Source: DATCVR01 sp036566745 (GTDB lineage Bacteria; Actinomycetota; Actinomycetes; Jiangellales; Jiangellaceae). From it: DNA of 64,000 nucleotides. Shown here in pieces: positions 7,863-16,425 of this stretch (within the stretch, counting starts at the first letter, position 1; each line of letters begins with the position of its first letter). The stretch covers positions 1 through 64,000 of the forward strand of contig DATCVR010000005.1 of assembly GCA_036566745.1 (NCBI GenBank), in the 5' to 3' direction. The position numbers and the translations under genes were made by a program. The notes beneath the pieces are model-generated. The model searched no databases, was not told the origin of the DNA, and was given only the letters and a program-made list of their open reading frames with translations.

Positions 7863-8558
7863 TCAGGCGCTGCGGTATCGGGCCACGATCAGCTCGGCGA
7901 TCATCGGGTGGGCCCCGATCGGCCCGGCCACCACATCGGCGCCGGCGTCGTCGAGGCGGCTCTGGAACAGCCCGGGCGCCAGCAGGTACGACGCGATGGC
8001 CACCCGCCCCCGGCCGGCGCGTCGGTGGGCCTCGACCGCCTGGGCCACGGTAGGCGCCGCTGTGGTGACGTAGCCGATCGTCACGGGCCGCTCGAGCTGT
8101 GCCGCCAGCCGCTGACCAGCCGCTTCGACATCAGCGAGGGCGCGCTGGTCCGACGATCCCGCGGCCGCGAGCACCACCGCCTCGGGGAGCCCGTTGAGTC
8201 CGCCGGCAGCGCCGAGCCCGCTCGCCGCACGCAGCCGGTCAGCCACCGCACCGACGACCAGCGCGTCGGGACCCAGCGGCGCGGTCACCACGGCATCCGA
8301 ATCCGACCGCGCCACGACCTCGGGCACGTCGACCCGCACGTGGTAGCCGGAGGCCAGGAACATCGGTACGACGACGGCCCGTGGCGTGGCGGCGAGAACC
8401 TCGTCGAGGGTCGGGCCGATGACGTCGACGTAGGCCACGCGGACCTCGACGCCGGGGAGCCGGGCACGCACGTCGTCGAGCAGCCGGGCCAGCACGACCG
8501 GTCCGGCCGGGTCGCGGGTGCCGTGGGCGACCGCCACGAGAACCGGCGGAGCGGTCAC
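7863..8558 (-). CDS. cbiX: CbiX/sirohydrochlorin chelatase family protein
   Basis: A 231-residue protein with two tandem CbiX-like halves: PPVLVAVAHGTRDPAG with VVVPMFLASGYHVRVDVPEV in the first, and VVLAAAGSSDQRALADVE with VAIASYLLAPGLFQSRL in the second. The histidines in VAHGTRD and SGYHVRVD match the metal-binding positions of the family, which inserts cobalt, nickel or iron into sirohydrochlorin-type rings. The second half lacks the first histidine (AAGSSD). No tetrapyrrole genes are nearby; it lies 19 bases downstream of xthA on the same strand, so it may be cotranscribed with it. Starts at GTG. Confidence 0.88.
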   Translation of the reverse strand: MTAPPVLVAVAHGTRDPAGPVVLARLLDDVRARLPGVEVRVAYVDVIGPTLDEVLAATPRAVVVPMFLASGYHVRVDVPEVVARSDSDAVVTAPLGPDALVVGAVADRLRAASGLGAAGGLNGLPEAVVLAAAGSSDQRALADVEAAGQRLAAQLERPVTIGYVTTAAPTVAQAVEAHRRAGRGRVAIASYLLAPGLFQSRLDDAGADVVAGPIGAHPMIAELIVARYRSA

Positions 8559-8577
8559 GGGCCGATCCCGTCGCGGC

Positions 8578-9369
8578 TCACGGGCCTAGCTCGACGACGA
8601 CGGGTGCGTGGTCGCTCGGTGCGGCGCCCTTGCGCTCCTCCCGGTCGATGACGGCGCCCTTGACACGGGCCGCGAGGGCGGGCGAGGCCAGGGCGAAGTC
8701 GATCCGCATGCCTTCGCGCCGGGCGAAGCGCAGCCGCTTGTAGTCCCAGTAGGTGTAGACACCCGGGCCGGGGGCGAACGGGCGGACGACGTCGGTGAAG
8801 CCGGCCTCGACGACCGCCCGGAACGCCGCGCGCTCGGGCGGGGAGACGTGGGTGTGGCCCTCGAAGGCGGTGATGTCCCAGACGTCGTCGTCCTGGGGCG
8901 CGATGTTCCAGTCGCCGGTGAGGGCGATCTGGGCGTCGGCATCGGCGGCGAGCCAGCCCGCGGCGGCGTCGCGCAGCCGGGCCAGCCAGTCGAGCTTGTA
9001 GGCGTAGTGGGGGTCGGCGAGCTCACGGCCGTTGGGGACGTAGAGGCTCCAGACGCGGACGCCTCCGGCGGTCGCGCCGATCGCCCGCGCCTCGGCCTCG
9101 ACCGGCTCGCCCCATCCCGGCTGCCCCGGGAACCCGGTCTCGACGTCGTCCAGCCCGACCCGCGAGGCGATCGCCACGCCGTTCCACTGCGAACGCCCGT
9201 GCATGACGACGTCGTACCCCAGCGCACTGAACGGCAGCACCGGGAACTGGTCGTCGCGGCACTTGGTCTCCTGGATGGCGAGGACGTCGACGTCGCTGCG
9301 CTCGAGCCACGACGTGACGCGGTCGACCCGTGAGCGGATGGAGTTGACGTTCCAGGTGGCGATGCGCAC
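8578..9369 (-). CDS. xthA: Exodeoxyribonuclease III
   Basis: A 263-residue protein with all motifs of the exonuclease III/AP endonuclease family: RIATWNVNSIRSR, the metal-binding Glu in LAIQETKC, WNGVAIASR, LTGDWNIAP, and the C-terminal SDHAPVVVEL catalytic Asp-His. It repairs abasic sites and 3' blocks in the cytoplasm. GTG 9369 is chosen because TACGGT ends seven bases upstream, the leaderless pattern; the frame stays open far upstream but that sequence is the shadow of the opposite strand. Followed by the CbiX gene. Confidence 0.95.
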   Translation of the reverse strand: MRIATWNVNSIRSRVDRVTSWLERSDVDVLAIQETKCRDDQFPVLPFSALGYDVVMHGRSQWNGVAIASRVGLDDVETGFPGQPGWGEPVEAEARAIGATAGGVRVWSLYVPNGRELADPHYAYKLDWLARLRDAAAGWLAADADAQIALTGDWNIAPQDDDVWDITAFEGHTHVSPPERAAFRAVVEAGFTDVVRPFAPGPGVYTYWDYKRLRFARREGMRIDFALASPALAARVKGAVIDREERKGAAPSDHAPVVVELGP

Positions 9370-9462
9370 GGCCACGACCGTACCCGCCCCCATCGACGTC
9401 ATGCCCGGGGCGGCGGGCGTTTCGCTTGTCGAGGGGTCGGCCGGCGTGCCATCGTGATCGAC

Positions 9463-9852
9463 ATGAAGCCCTGGGTGTTGCGAGTCGGCGTGGCCGCGGT
9501 CGCGTACGCCATCACGCTCATGATCGCCGCGTTGCTTCTCGAGCGGTTCCGCATCAACGCGCTGCCGTTCGTCATCGCCGTCGCGATCTTCACCGCCGTC
9601 ACGGTGCTGTTCAAGCCCGTGGTGGCCAAGTACGCCGGCCGCTACGCCCACGGCGCCACCTGGCTCGTCGGGCTCGTGACCTCCTGGGTCGCGCTGCTGG
9701 TCACCGACATCCTCTCCAGCGGCATCCAGATCGAGGGCTTCTTCACCTGGGTCCTGGCAGTGCTCATCGTCTGGGCCGGCACGGTGGCCTACGACGTGAT
9801 CGACGACAAAGCCATCGCCGCGACCGAGGCTCAGCTCAAGCGCCTCCAGTAG
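9463..9852 (+). CDS. Small integral membrane protein (holin/DUF-type, 129 aa)
   Basis: A short hydrophobic protein with about four predicted membrane segments (VLRVGVAAVAYAITLMIAAL, ALPFVIAVAIFTAVTVLF, TWLVGLVTSWVALLVTDIL and FFTWVLAVLIVWAGTVAYDV) and a charged C terminus. It resembles actinobacterial proteins annotated as phage-holin-family or superinfection-immunity-like, but without a decisive motif. Divergent from xthA. ATG 9463 is preferred; GTG 9454 is in frame. Function unknown. Confidence 0.7.
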   Translation: MKPWVLRVGVAAVAYAITLMIAALLLERFRINALPFVIAVAIFTAVTVLFKPVVAKYAGRYAHGATWLVGLVTSWVALLVTDILSSGIQIEGFFTWVLAVLIVWAGTVAYDVIDDKAIAATEAQLKRLQ

Positions 9853-9860
9853 CTCCGCCC

Positions 9861-11195
9861 GTGCAGCCACCCGCGCAGGCTCCGCGAACGATCGCCGTCG
9901 TGGGTGCCGGGCCGGCCGGGCTGTACTTCCTCGCCGCGCTGCTCGACGCGGCACCGCACGCTCTCGTCGACGTCTACGAGTCCGCGCCCGCGCCGTTCGG
10001 GCTGGTGCGCTACGGCGTCGCACCCGACCATCCGCGGACTCGCCGCATCTCACGGGTGCTCGCCGCCGGGCTGAGCTCGCCCCGGGTGCGGTACTTCGGC
10101 AACGTGACCGTCGGGCGGGACGTGACGCTGGACGAGCTGCGCCGGGGATACGACGCGGTCGTGCTGGCCACCGGGATGCGCGGCGACCGGGAGCTCGGGA
10201 TTCCCGGCGAGCACCTTCCGGGGTCACTCGGCGCGTCGGAGCTGGTCGAGTGGTACACCGGGCACCCGCTGGCCACGTCGCCCGGTTCGCTGGCCGGGGT
10301 GCGCGCGGCGGCTGTGGTGGGGGCGGGGAACGTCGCGCTCGACATCGCCCGCATCCTCGCCCGCCCGGCCGACGACCTGCGGACCACGTCCATGCCGCGC
10401 CACGTCCTCGAGACGTTGCGGGCCAGCACCCTCACCGACGTCCACCTCGTCGCTCGCCGGGGACCGGCCTTCGCCAAGTACACCTCGCCCGAACTGCACG
10501 AGATCGGCCACCTCGACGACGTGGACGTGGTGGTGGACCCGGCCGACCTGGTCCTCGACGACGCCGGATCGGCCGAGGTCGAGAACCGTCGTGCGGCGCG
10601 AATCATCGTCGACCTCACCCGGGAGTGGGCAGCCCGAGCCCCACTGGGCGCGAGCCGCCGCATCCACCTGCACTTCTGGCGACGTCCGGTGCGAGTGCTG
10701 GGTGAGGCCCAGGTCACGGGCATCGAGCTCGAGCCGACCACCGAGGGCATCGGCCGCCCGGCCACGCTCGACGTCGACCTGCTCGTCCGGGCCATCGGCT
10801 ACCACGGCACCGCCGTCCCGGGGTTGCCGTACGACGACGCCCGCGGAGTCGTGCCGTCGCGGGAGGGGCGGGTGGTCGACGGCGACGCCGTGGTCGCGGG
10901 CGTGTACGTCACCGGCTGGCTCCGGCGCGGACCCACAGGGGTGATCGGCACGAACCGGCCAGACGCCGCCGAGGTGGCCGCGGCCCTGGCGGCCGACCTC
11001 GACGTCCTCGCCGTGCGCGAGGGCAGCCCGGACGACGTCACCGAGCTGCTCGCCCAGCGCGGCGTTCGGGTGCTGAGCTGGGCGGACTGGCTCAGGCTCG
11101 AGGCGTACGAGAAGGCGGTGGGCGATCGGCACGGCGCCGATCCGATCGTCGTCCACGACCTCGCCACCGTGCTGAGCGTGCTCGACTCACCCTGA
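9861..11195 (+). CDS. FprA-like ferredoxin-NADP reductase
   Basis: A 444-residue flavoprotein. Residues 10-40 carry the FAD dinucleotide fold (IAVVGAGPAGLYFLAALL) and VDVYESAPAPFGLVRYGVAPDHP, the hallmark of adrenodoxin-reductase/FprA enzymes. A second Rossmann motif (AAVVGAGNVALDIARIL) binds NADP, and GWLRRGPTGVIGTNR closes the FAD site. The enzyme moves electrons between NADPH and ferredoxin. Starts at GTG 9861, eight bases after the membrane-protein gene, suggesting cotranscription. Its last nine bases overlap the convergent penicillin-binding protein gene. About 60 residues after the reductase core have no recognised fold. Confidence 0.92.
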   Translation: MQPPAQAPRTIAVVGAGPAGLYFLAALLDAAPHALVDVYESAPAPFGLVRYGVAPDHPRTRRISRVLAAGLSSPRVRYFGNVTVGRDVTLDELRRGYDAVVLATGMRGDRELGIPGEHLPGSLGASELVEWYTGHPLATSPGSLAGVRAAAVVGAGNVALDIARILARPADDLRTTSMPRHVLETLRASTLTDVHLVARRGPAFAKYTSPELHEIGHLDDVDVVVDPADLVLDDAGSAEVENRRAARIIVDLTREWAARAPLGASRRIHLHFWRRPVRVLGEAQVTGIELEPTTEGIGRPATLDVDLLVRAIGYHGTAVPGLPYDDARGVVPSREGRVVDGDAVVAGVYVTGWLRRGPTGVIGTNRPDAAEVAAALAADLDVLAVREGSPDDVTELLAQRGVRVLSWADWLRLEAYEKAVGDRHGADPIVVHDLATVLSVLDSP

Positions 11196-13694
11196 GCGTC
11201 GGGCGTGCCTGACGACGGATCCGCTGAGGCGGACCACCCCGAACTCGGGATGGACCACGGCACCGGGGGTGGGATCGGTGCCGGTACCGCCCGTGTCCGT
11301 GCCGGTGTCGGTGCCGGAATCGGTCCCGCTGTCCGTGCCGGTGTCGGTACCCGAGTCCGTGCCTGCGTCCGTCCCGCTGTCCGTGCCTGTGTCGGTGCCG
11401 CTGTCGGTCCCGGCGTCCGTCCCCGAGTCGGTCCCGGTGTCCGTCCCCGAGTCAGTGCCGGAATCGGTCCCGCTGTCCGTGCCCGAATCGGTGCCGGACT
11501 CGTCTCCACCCGTGTCCGTGCCGGAGTCCGTCCCGGAATCCGTGCCCGCGTCGTTACCGGACTCGTCGCCACCCGCGTCGGTACCGGCCTCGGTACCGGA
11601 CTCGTCGCCGCCCTGGTCGGTACCGGACTCGTCGCCGTTGTCGTCGTCCCGATCGTCCTTCTTGTCGTCGTTGTTGTCCTTGTCGTCGTTGTCGCGGTCA
11701 CGACGGCGGTCGGAGCCGGAGTCGTCATCGTCGCCGCCGTCGTCGCCGCGGATGTCCGCACGCTCGGGGAACTCCTCGACCGGCATCCCTTCGAGGGCAC
11801 CCTGCATGAACGCCGTCCAGGTGGCCGCGGGGTACCGGCCGCCGGTGAACGTGCTCATGCCGGCCACGCCGTCGAGCGACTCGGTGCCGATCGCCTCGCC
11901 CTCGCCGCGGAAGTAGACCACCGATGCGGCGAGCTGCGGGGTGTACCCGCTGAACCAGGCGGTGAGGTCCTCGTGGGTGCCGGTCTTGCCCGCGGCCGGG
12001 CGTTCGAGCTCTTGGGCGCGCTCGCCGGAGCCCGACTCGACGACCTCGGTGAGGGCGTACGTGACGTCGGCCATGACGTCCTCGGCGAAGACCCGCTCGG
12101 GCGTCGCGGCGTGCTCGTACCGCACCTCACCAGCCCGATCGGTGACCCGCGAGACGAAGTACGGGTCGGTCTGGACGCCCTGGGCGGCGAGCGTGGCGTA
12201 GGCGTCGGCCATGTCGATCGCCGAGACCGACGCGATGCCGAGGGTGATCCGGGGGTTGGCCTCGAGCCCGCCGGAGTCGGCCGGGATGCCGGCGCGGACC
12301 AGCGAGTCGACCACCTTGTCCGAGCCGATCTCCATCGTGAGGTCGACATAGGCCGTGTTGATCGAGTTCTCGGTGGCCTTCAGGAGCGTGACGCGGTTGC
12401 CCCAGTCGCGGTCGTCCTGGTTGTTGACCGGCGGACCGAGTCCCTCGGCGTTGAACGGCGAGTTGCCGGCGAAGCGGCTGCGCAGCGACTCGCCGTTCTC
12501 GAGCGCCGCTGCCAGCGTGAACGCCTTGAACGTCGAGCCACCCTGGATCTTCGCGGTGGCGGAGTTGAAGGTCACCGTGACCGCATCGGGACCGGCGTAC
12601 ATGGCCACCACGGCGCCGTCGTCGGGACGGACCGCCGCAAGGCCGACGTGGACGCGGTCGGCCTCCTCGGTGGGACGTTCCTGATCGACCGCGTTGACCG
12701 CGGCGGCCTGGGCCTGGGCGTTGAACGACGAGGTCACGCGCAGGCCGCCGGAGTCGATCTCGGTCTCCTCGAACCCGTTGGCGACGAGGGCGTCGCGCAC
12801 CTGCAGCAGGAGGTAGCCGTTGGGGCCGCCGTAGCGGTTGACCCGCTGCTCGGCCAGCACGGTGGGCACGTGGGTGGCTTCGGCGGTCGCCTGGTCGATG
12901 GCGCCCGTCTCGACCATGCCGTCGAGGACGTACCGGAAGCGTTCCTCGAAGCGCTCGGCGTTCTCCGGACCCAGCGTCGGGTCGTAACGCGCCGGCGAGC
13001 GCAGGATCGCCGCCAGCGCCGCACTCTGCGCGAGGTCGAGCTTGCCGACGTCGACGTCGAAGTACGACCGGGAGGCGGTCTGGACGCCGTAGGTGCCGCG
13101 GCCGAACCAGATCGTGTTGAGGTAGCTGGAGAGGATCTCGTCCTTGTCGACCGCCTGGTCGGTCTTGACGGCGATGACGATCTCGCGGAGCTTGCGGGTG
13201 ATCGTCTGGTCCTGGGTCAGGTAGTAGTTCTTGACGTACTGCTGGGTGATGGTCGACCCGCCACCGGCCGCCTCACCGCGCAGGGCGCCCCACGCCGCGC
13301 GGGCGATGCCGGTGACGTCGAAGCCCGGGTTGTCGTAGAAGCTGCGGTCCTCGGCGGCCACCGTGGCCTGCTTGAGCGTCTCGGGGATCTCGGCGGGGTC
13401 GACGATCTGGCGGTTCTCGGCGTTGAACCGGCCGAGCTCGGTGGCGCCGTCGTCGAAGTAGACGATGGTGGCGTCCGAGGTCGAGAAGTCGTTGGGTGCG
13501 GGCACGTCGATGGTCGCGAAGGCGATGCCGACCGCCGCGGTGACCAGCAGGGCGAAGCCCAGGATGGTCCAGCCGAGGGTCTTCCAGCTCAGCAGCCTGC
13601 GCCAGCCGGTCTTGCGGGGCTTGCCCGTGCGGTACTTGGGGCCCTTCGACGGGGAGACGCCAGGAGGCGGGGGCGGCGGCGTTTGCTGGCTCAT
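11187..13694 (-). CDS. Class A penicillin-binding protein (PBP1A-like) with long acidic S-G-T-D tail
   Basis: An 835-residue bifunctional wall synthase. One membrane anchor (residues 38-62) is followed by the glycosyltransferase domain (AAEDRSFYDNPGFD, Glu115; GGSTITQQ) and the transpeptidase with GGSTFK (Ser387), SIN (444-446) and KTGT (570-573). It polymerises and crosslinks peptidoglycan outside the membrane. Residues 650-690 are Asp/Arg/Lys-rich and 690-800 are repeats of Ser-Gly-Thr-Asp type, ending in a basic RHARRSG. The N terminus is Pro-rich (QQTPPPPPPG). ATG 13694 is preferred over more distal in-frame starts since a GAGGGG site precedes it. Confidence 0.96.
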   Translation of the reverse strand: MSQQTPPPPPPGVSPSKGPKYRTGKPRKTGWRRLLSWKTLGWTILGFALLVTAAVGIAFATIDVPAPNDFSTSDATIVYFDDGATELGRFNAENRQIVDPAEIPETLKQATVAAEDRSFYDNPGFDVTGIARAAWGALRGEAAGGGSTITQQYVKNYYLTQDQTITRKLREIVIAVKTDQAVDKDEILSSYLNTIWFGRGTYGVQTASRSYFDVDVGKLDLAQSAALAAILRSPARYDPTLGPENAERFEERFRYVLDGMVETGAIDQATAEATHVPTVLAEQRVNRYGGPNGYLLLQVRDALVANGFEETEIDSGGLRVTSSFNAQAQAAAVNAVDQERPTEEADRVHVGLAAVRPDDGAVVAMYAGPDAVTVTFNSATAKIQGGSTFKAFTLAAALENGESLRSRFAGNSPFNAEGLGPPVNNQDDRDWGNRVTLLKATENSINTAYVDLTMEIGSDKVVDSLVRAGIPADSGGLEANPRITLGIASVSAIDMADAYATLAAQGVQTDPYFVSRVTDRAGEVRYEHAATPERVFAEDVMADVTYALTEVVESGSGERAQELERPAAGKTGTHEDLTAWFSGYTPQLAASVVYFRGEGEAIGTESLDGVAGMSTFTGGRYPAATWTAFMQGALEGMPVEEFPERADIRGDDGGDDDDSGSDRRRDRDNDDKDNNDDKKDDRDDDNGDESGTDQGGDESGTEAGTDAGGDESGNDAGTDSGTDSGTDTGGDESGTDSGTDSGTDSGTDSGTDTGTDSGTDAGTDSGTDTGTDSGTDAGTDSGTDTGTDSGTDSGTDTGTDTGGTGTDPTPGAVVHPEFGVVRLSGSVVRHARRSG
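11290..11640. repeat. Tandem 12-bp-type repeats encoding the PBP S-G-T-D tail
   Basis: Imperfect 12-base units such as GTCCGTGCCGGT repeat about 25 times, encoding S-G-T-D, T-G-T-D and A-G-T-D tetrapeptides on the minus strand. The unit varies at synonymous positions, which suggests selection on the peptide as well as slippage. Lengths of such tails often differ between strains. Confidence 0.85.
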
Positions 13695-13895
13695 GTCCCC
13701 TCGATGGTACGGGCGAGGCAGGACAAGCCCGGCATCCGCCCAGAACTCCACAGGCTTTCCACAGACCTGCCCCAAAGCGGGTGGTAGAGCCGACACGCCA
13801 TGGTCGACATCGTGAGACGCAGTAGGGTCACAGGGCGAACACCCGGCACACTTGTAGTTCACACGGCGAACGTCGTCTCCGCCTCACGCCACCGG

Positions 13896-14432
13896 ATGGT
13901 GAAGGGTGCACGAGCACCACCGCCCTCAAGGTCGATGACCGGCCAGGGGGGATCGAGCAGGCCGAGGAAGCTGTTGCGCGCCGTCCGCCGACGTCGGAGG
14001 CGCCGCAAGCGCTCAGCCACGCGTCGGCCGTCGATCTTCCTCGGGGTCGCCGCCCTGGTGATGCTCGGCCAGAGCATCGCGCTCATCGTCTGGACCGTCA
14101 TCCGGCTGGGCCATCTGCCCCCCGGCTGCGACGGCGCAGGCACCCAGTTCTGCGATCTCACCGGCAGTTCCCTGTTGCGGGAGGCGCCGGTGGCCTTCGC
14201 CGTGGCCGGCTTCGGCTGTGCGCTGGCGTACCACGTGGCCAGGCGCTCGAACCTCGCCTGGGTCCTGGCCGTCGGGAGCGAGATCACGCTCGGCCTGGCC
14301 GCCACGGCTCGCGAGATCTGGGGCATCGACGCCAGCGGGGGCTACGTCATTCTCTCGGTCTTCGCCGCACTCGGCCTTCTGCTCGCGGAACCGCTGAAGG
14401 CGCTGGTCAACCATTTTCTCGATCACCGGTGA
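13896..14432 (+). CDS. Small membrane protein with basic N terminus
   Basis: About 178 residues. The first 45 are strongly basic (RKLLRAVRRRRRRRKR), then four hydrophobic segments follow (IFLGVAALVMLGQSIALIVW, APVAFAVAGFGCALAYHVA, NLAWVLAVGSEITLGLAA and GGYVILSVFAALGLLLA). Two cysteines (GCDGAGTQFCDL) lie in the first outside loop and could form a disulfide. No family recognised. The start is uncertain: ATG 13896 is used, while the frame is open upstream to 13800. Confidence 0.6.
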   Translation: MVKGARAPPPSRSMTGQGGSSRPRKLLRAVRRRRRRRKRSATRRPSIFLGVAALVMLGQSIALIVWTVIRLGHLPPGCDGAGTQFCDLTGSSLLREAPVAFAVAGFGCALAYHVARRSNLAWVLAVGSEITLGLAATAREIWGIDASGGYVILSVFAALGLLLAEPLKALVNHFLDHR

Positions 14433-14518
14433 CCTGGGCCGGGGCTCTTGCCCGGCGCCTTGCCCGCGAGCGGTTCGCGCGATTTCCGACTTACGTTCGG
14501 GCCCGTCTCTGAGTCATC

Positions 14519-15304
14519 ATGGCCAGCATGGCGTCGATGGGTTCGCTCATCCGAGAACTGCGCGTCGCGCGTGGCTGGTCACAGGGCCAGCTCGCCGAGG
14601 CGCTGTGCGAGGTGTCGGGCCGCCCCACCATCACCCGCGAAGAGGTCAGCCGCTGGGAACGTGGCGTGCGGGTCCCCGGTCCCTTCTGGCTGCCCCATCT
14701 CGCCAGCACTCTGCAGACCCCGGTGGCCGTGCTCGAGATCGAACGGGTCAAGCGGCGTTCGTTCCTCCGGATGGCCGCGCTGGCGCCCATCGCGGGCATG
14801 GCGCCGCAGGTGGCCGAAGACCTCATGGCCTCGATCGCCGGCGGCGACACCGCTCCGCTCGGCCAGGTCCAGACCTCCCACCGCACCGACCTCGCGATCT
14901 CGGCGCTCGCCTCGCGCGACCGCGTCAGCCTGCTCCATCTCGCCCGCTGGATGGACGACGGCGACTCCGAGATCCTCCGGGTCAACGCCACGGGCATCCT
15001 GGCCAAGTCCCAGGACTCCGAGATGCTCGACGCCGTGTCGCTCACCCTCGGTCGCGACGACGGCGCCCGCAAGCGCTACGTCAGCGCCGTCATGAGCCGC
15101 TGCGGAGGCTCGGTGTCAGCGCTGAGCAAGGAGATCCTCAACCCCCACGACTCCGGCGCCCGGTGGGTCTCGGCCTACCTGCTCGGCCGTGACGGCGGAC
15201 CCGCTGCCACGCGCGCGCTCCAGAACGCCCTGCGCCGCGAACCCGTCCGCGAGAACGTCCGCGCGATCGGCCTGATCCTGAACGGCGTCGATCCGTGCAC
15301 CTGA
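14519..15304 (+). CDS. XRE-family helix-turn-helix regulator
   Basis: A 261-residue protein with an N-terminal HTH (residues 8-65: IRELRVARGWSQGQLAEAL, then TREEVSRWERGVRVP). A short KRRSFLRMAALAPIAGMAP segment (about residues 77-96) looks like a Tat motif but is common inside actinobacterial XRE proteins. The rest is helical, with units like LARWMDDGDSEILRVNATGIL that suggest HEAT-type repeats. Its end overlaps the next gene by ten bases, so the two form an operon. In-frame ATGs at 14528 and 14537 are alternative starts. Target unknown. Confidence 0.85.
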   Translation: MASMASMGSLIRELRVARGWSQGQLAEALCEVSGRPTITREEVSRWERGVRVPGPFWLPHLASTLQTPVAVLEIERVKRRSFLRMAALAPIAGMAPQVAEDLMASIAGGDTAPLGQVQTSHRTDLAISALASRDRVSLLHLARWMDDGDSEILRVNATGILAKSQDSEMLDAVSLTLGRDDGARKRYVSAVMSRCGGSVSALSKEILNPHDSGARWVSAYLLGRDGGPAATRALQNALRREPVRENVRAIGLILNGVDPCT

Positions 15305-15630
15305 TCGAGATCCGCGACGCCGAGCTGCTGACCGCTCTCACCGACCGCCTTGCCGACCTCGGAGTGACGTCGGGCGCCATCGTGTCGCTGATCGGTGCGG
15401 CCGACTCGTTCACCGTCTCCACGATGCCGGCCCACGACGCCTCCGCCAACGTCGTCACCGACTACGACCTGCCGGCCGAGATGACCGGCACCGGCGAGGT
15501 GATCGGCGGGGTGCCCCACATCCACGCCGTCATGGCCGTCGAGGGGGACCGCGCGATCAGCGGCCATCTCCACCGGGCCCGGATCGGCACCTGGTTCGCC
15601 CACGTCTACGTGGTTCCGCTCGACACCTGA
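15295..15630 (+). CDS. PPC/DUF296 domain protein
   Basis: A 111-residue single-domain protein of the PPC (DUF296) family: GAIVSLIGAADSFTVSTM, the metal-type triad region GGVPHIHAVMAVEGDRAISGHLH, and IGTWFAHVYVV. The histidines at HIH and GHLH are the conserved family positions. Such proteins form trimers; in bacteria their role is unclear. It starts at GTG within the end of the XRE gene, so the pair is probably coregulated and perhaps interacts. Confidence 0.88.
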   Translation: MHLIEIRDAELLTALTDRLADLGVTSGAIVSLIGAADSFTVSTMPAHDASANVVTDYDLPAEMTGTGEVIGGVPHIHAVMAVEGDRAISGHLHRARIGTWFAHVYVVPLDT

Positions 15631-15753
15631 GACGCCGGAATTGGCCCCTAGCGTGGCCCCTGTTCGGATCCGCGCCATGGCCAATACTCAAACGTACGAG
15701 CTTCCCGCCTGGCGTTCGCCGTGAGATGCCAGAGGAGACCGGGGCTGCTCGTC

Positions 15754-15812
15754 GGCCCGGCGCTCGGTGGACCCCCGTCCTGAGCGCCGGGCCACCCCAA
15801 TTTTCGGGGTGG
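15754..15812. terminator. Two back-to-back hairpins between converging units
   Basis: GGCCCGGCGCTC (15754-15765) pairs perfectly with GAGCGCCGGGCC (15782-15793). Directly after it, CCACCCC (15792-15798) pairs with GGGGTGG (15806-15812) around an AATTTTC loop. They lie in the gene-free stretch 15631-15992 between the plus-strand XRE-PPC operon and the minus-strand 83-residue gene, so they probably stop transcripts from both sides. The rest of the stretch shows only weak reading frames. Confidence 0.6.
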
Positions 15813-15992
15813 TTCGCCCCGGTGTGCGGACAAGGGCAGTTCACCCCCGCGTGGCGGCCTCGACCCGGGCCGCCGGAGCCAGCAGGCTCTCCTCACCGAA
15901 CCAGCCGCCGGCGTGCCCGACCACGGATTGACGCCGTCGGCGTGGCGGCACAATTCGACGAGGTTGATCTGGCCGACGATGCGCGCACCGGC

Positions 15993-16244
15993 TCAGGCGT
16001 CGGCCGGCACGCGGCGCCGCTGCATACCGCCGCGCCAGCGGTCGGCCCACCACGCCGCCGAACACGGCCACTCGTCGCCGCACTTGGTGCACGCGGCCGG
16101 CTGGGCGCTCCGCCAGTGCCGCCACCACCCGCCGCTCGCGTCTCCTGGCAGATGGGTCCGAGCGATCTCGACGGCGTAGTCGTCTACCTCCGCCGCCGAC
16201 CACTCGACCACTCCCAGCCCAGGTACGCGGGCACTGCGACTCAT
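15993..16244 (-). CDS. Small Trp/Cys-rich hypothetical protein (83 aa)
   Basis: An 83-residue protein with a strong GGAGGGG ribosome site before ATG 16244. It carries ACTKCGDEWPCSAAWWADRW, a short Cys-x2-Cys-x5-Cys cluster embedded in tryptophans that could bind a metal. It is divergent from the XRE-DUF397 pair and shares their intergenic operator region. No family recognised. After its stop the same frame continues with protein-like sequence, noted among the findings. Confidence 0.6.
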   Translation of the reverse strand: MSRSARVPGLGVVEWSAAEVDDYAVEIARTHLPGDASGGWWRHWRSAQPAACTKCGDEWPCSAAWWADRWRGGMQRRRVPADA

Positions 16245-16362
16245 GATCCCCTCCGTGACGTGTCCTCATGGTTCCGGCCGCGCCCAGGTCCCCTCCTGAG
16301 GTTGCACACGACCGGTGAATGGGTAGAAGCATCGTCAGGTCGAGAGTCTCCTGAGAAGGGGC

Positions 16363-16390
16363 TAACGTGCACCTTGCAATCAAGGTGCAC
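16363..16390 (+). promoter_or_regulatory. Promoter and perfect palindromic operator of the XRE-DUF397 pair
   Basis: GTGCACCTTG (16367-16376) and CAAGGTGCAC (16381-16390) form a perfect 10-bp inverted repeat with a CAAT centre. It overlaps a TAACGT -10-like box (16363-16368), so a bound dimer would block transcription start. The XRE gene begins 36 bases downstream and probably autoregulates here. Confidence 0.65.
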
Positions 16391-16425
16391 CATGACTTGT
16401 CGGAGTGACCTTCGTTGGAGGCGTT

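Noticed and set aside
11290..11640. Possible CRISPR-like repeats
   Set aside because: Units are 12 bases, in frame, without spacers, and encode a peptide repeat.
11205..13787. An 860-codon open frame antisense to the penicillin-binding protein
   Set aside because: Low-complexity Arg/Gly/Val sequence mirroring the opposite strand; no fold or ribosome site.
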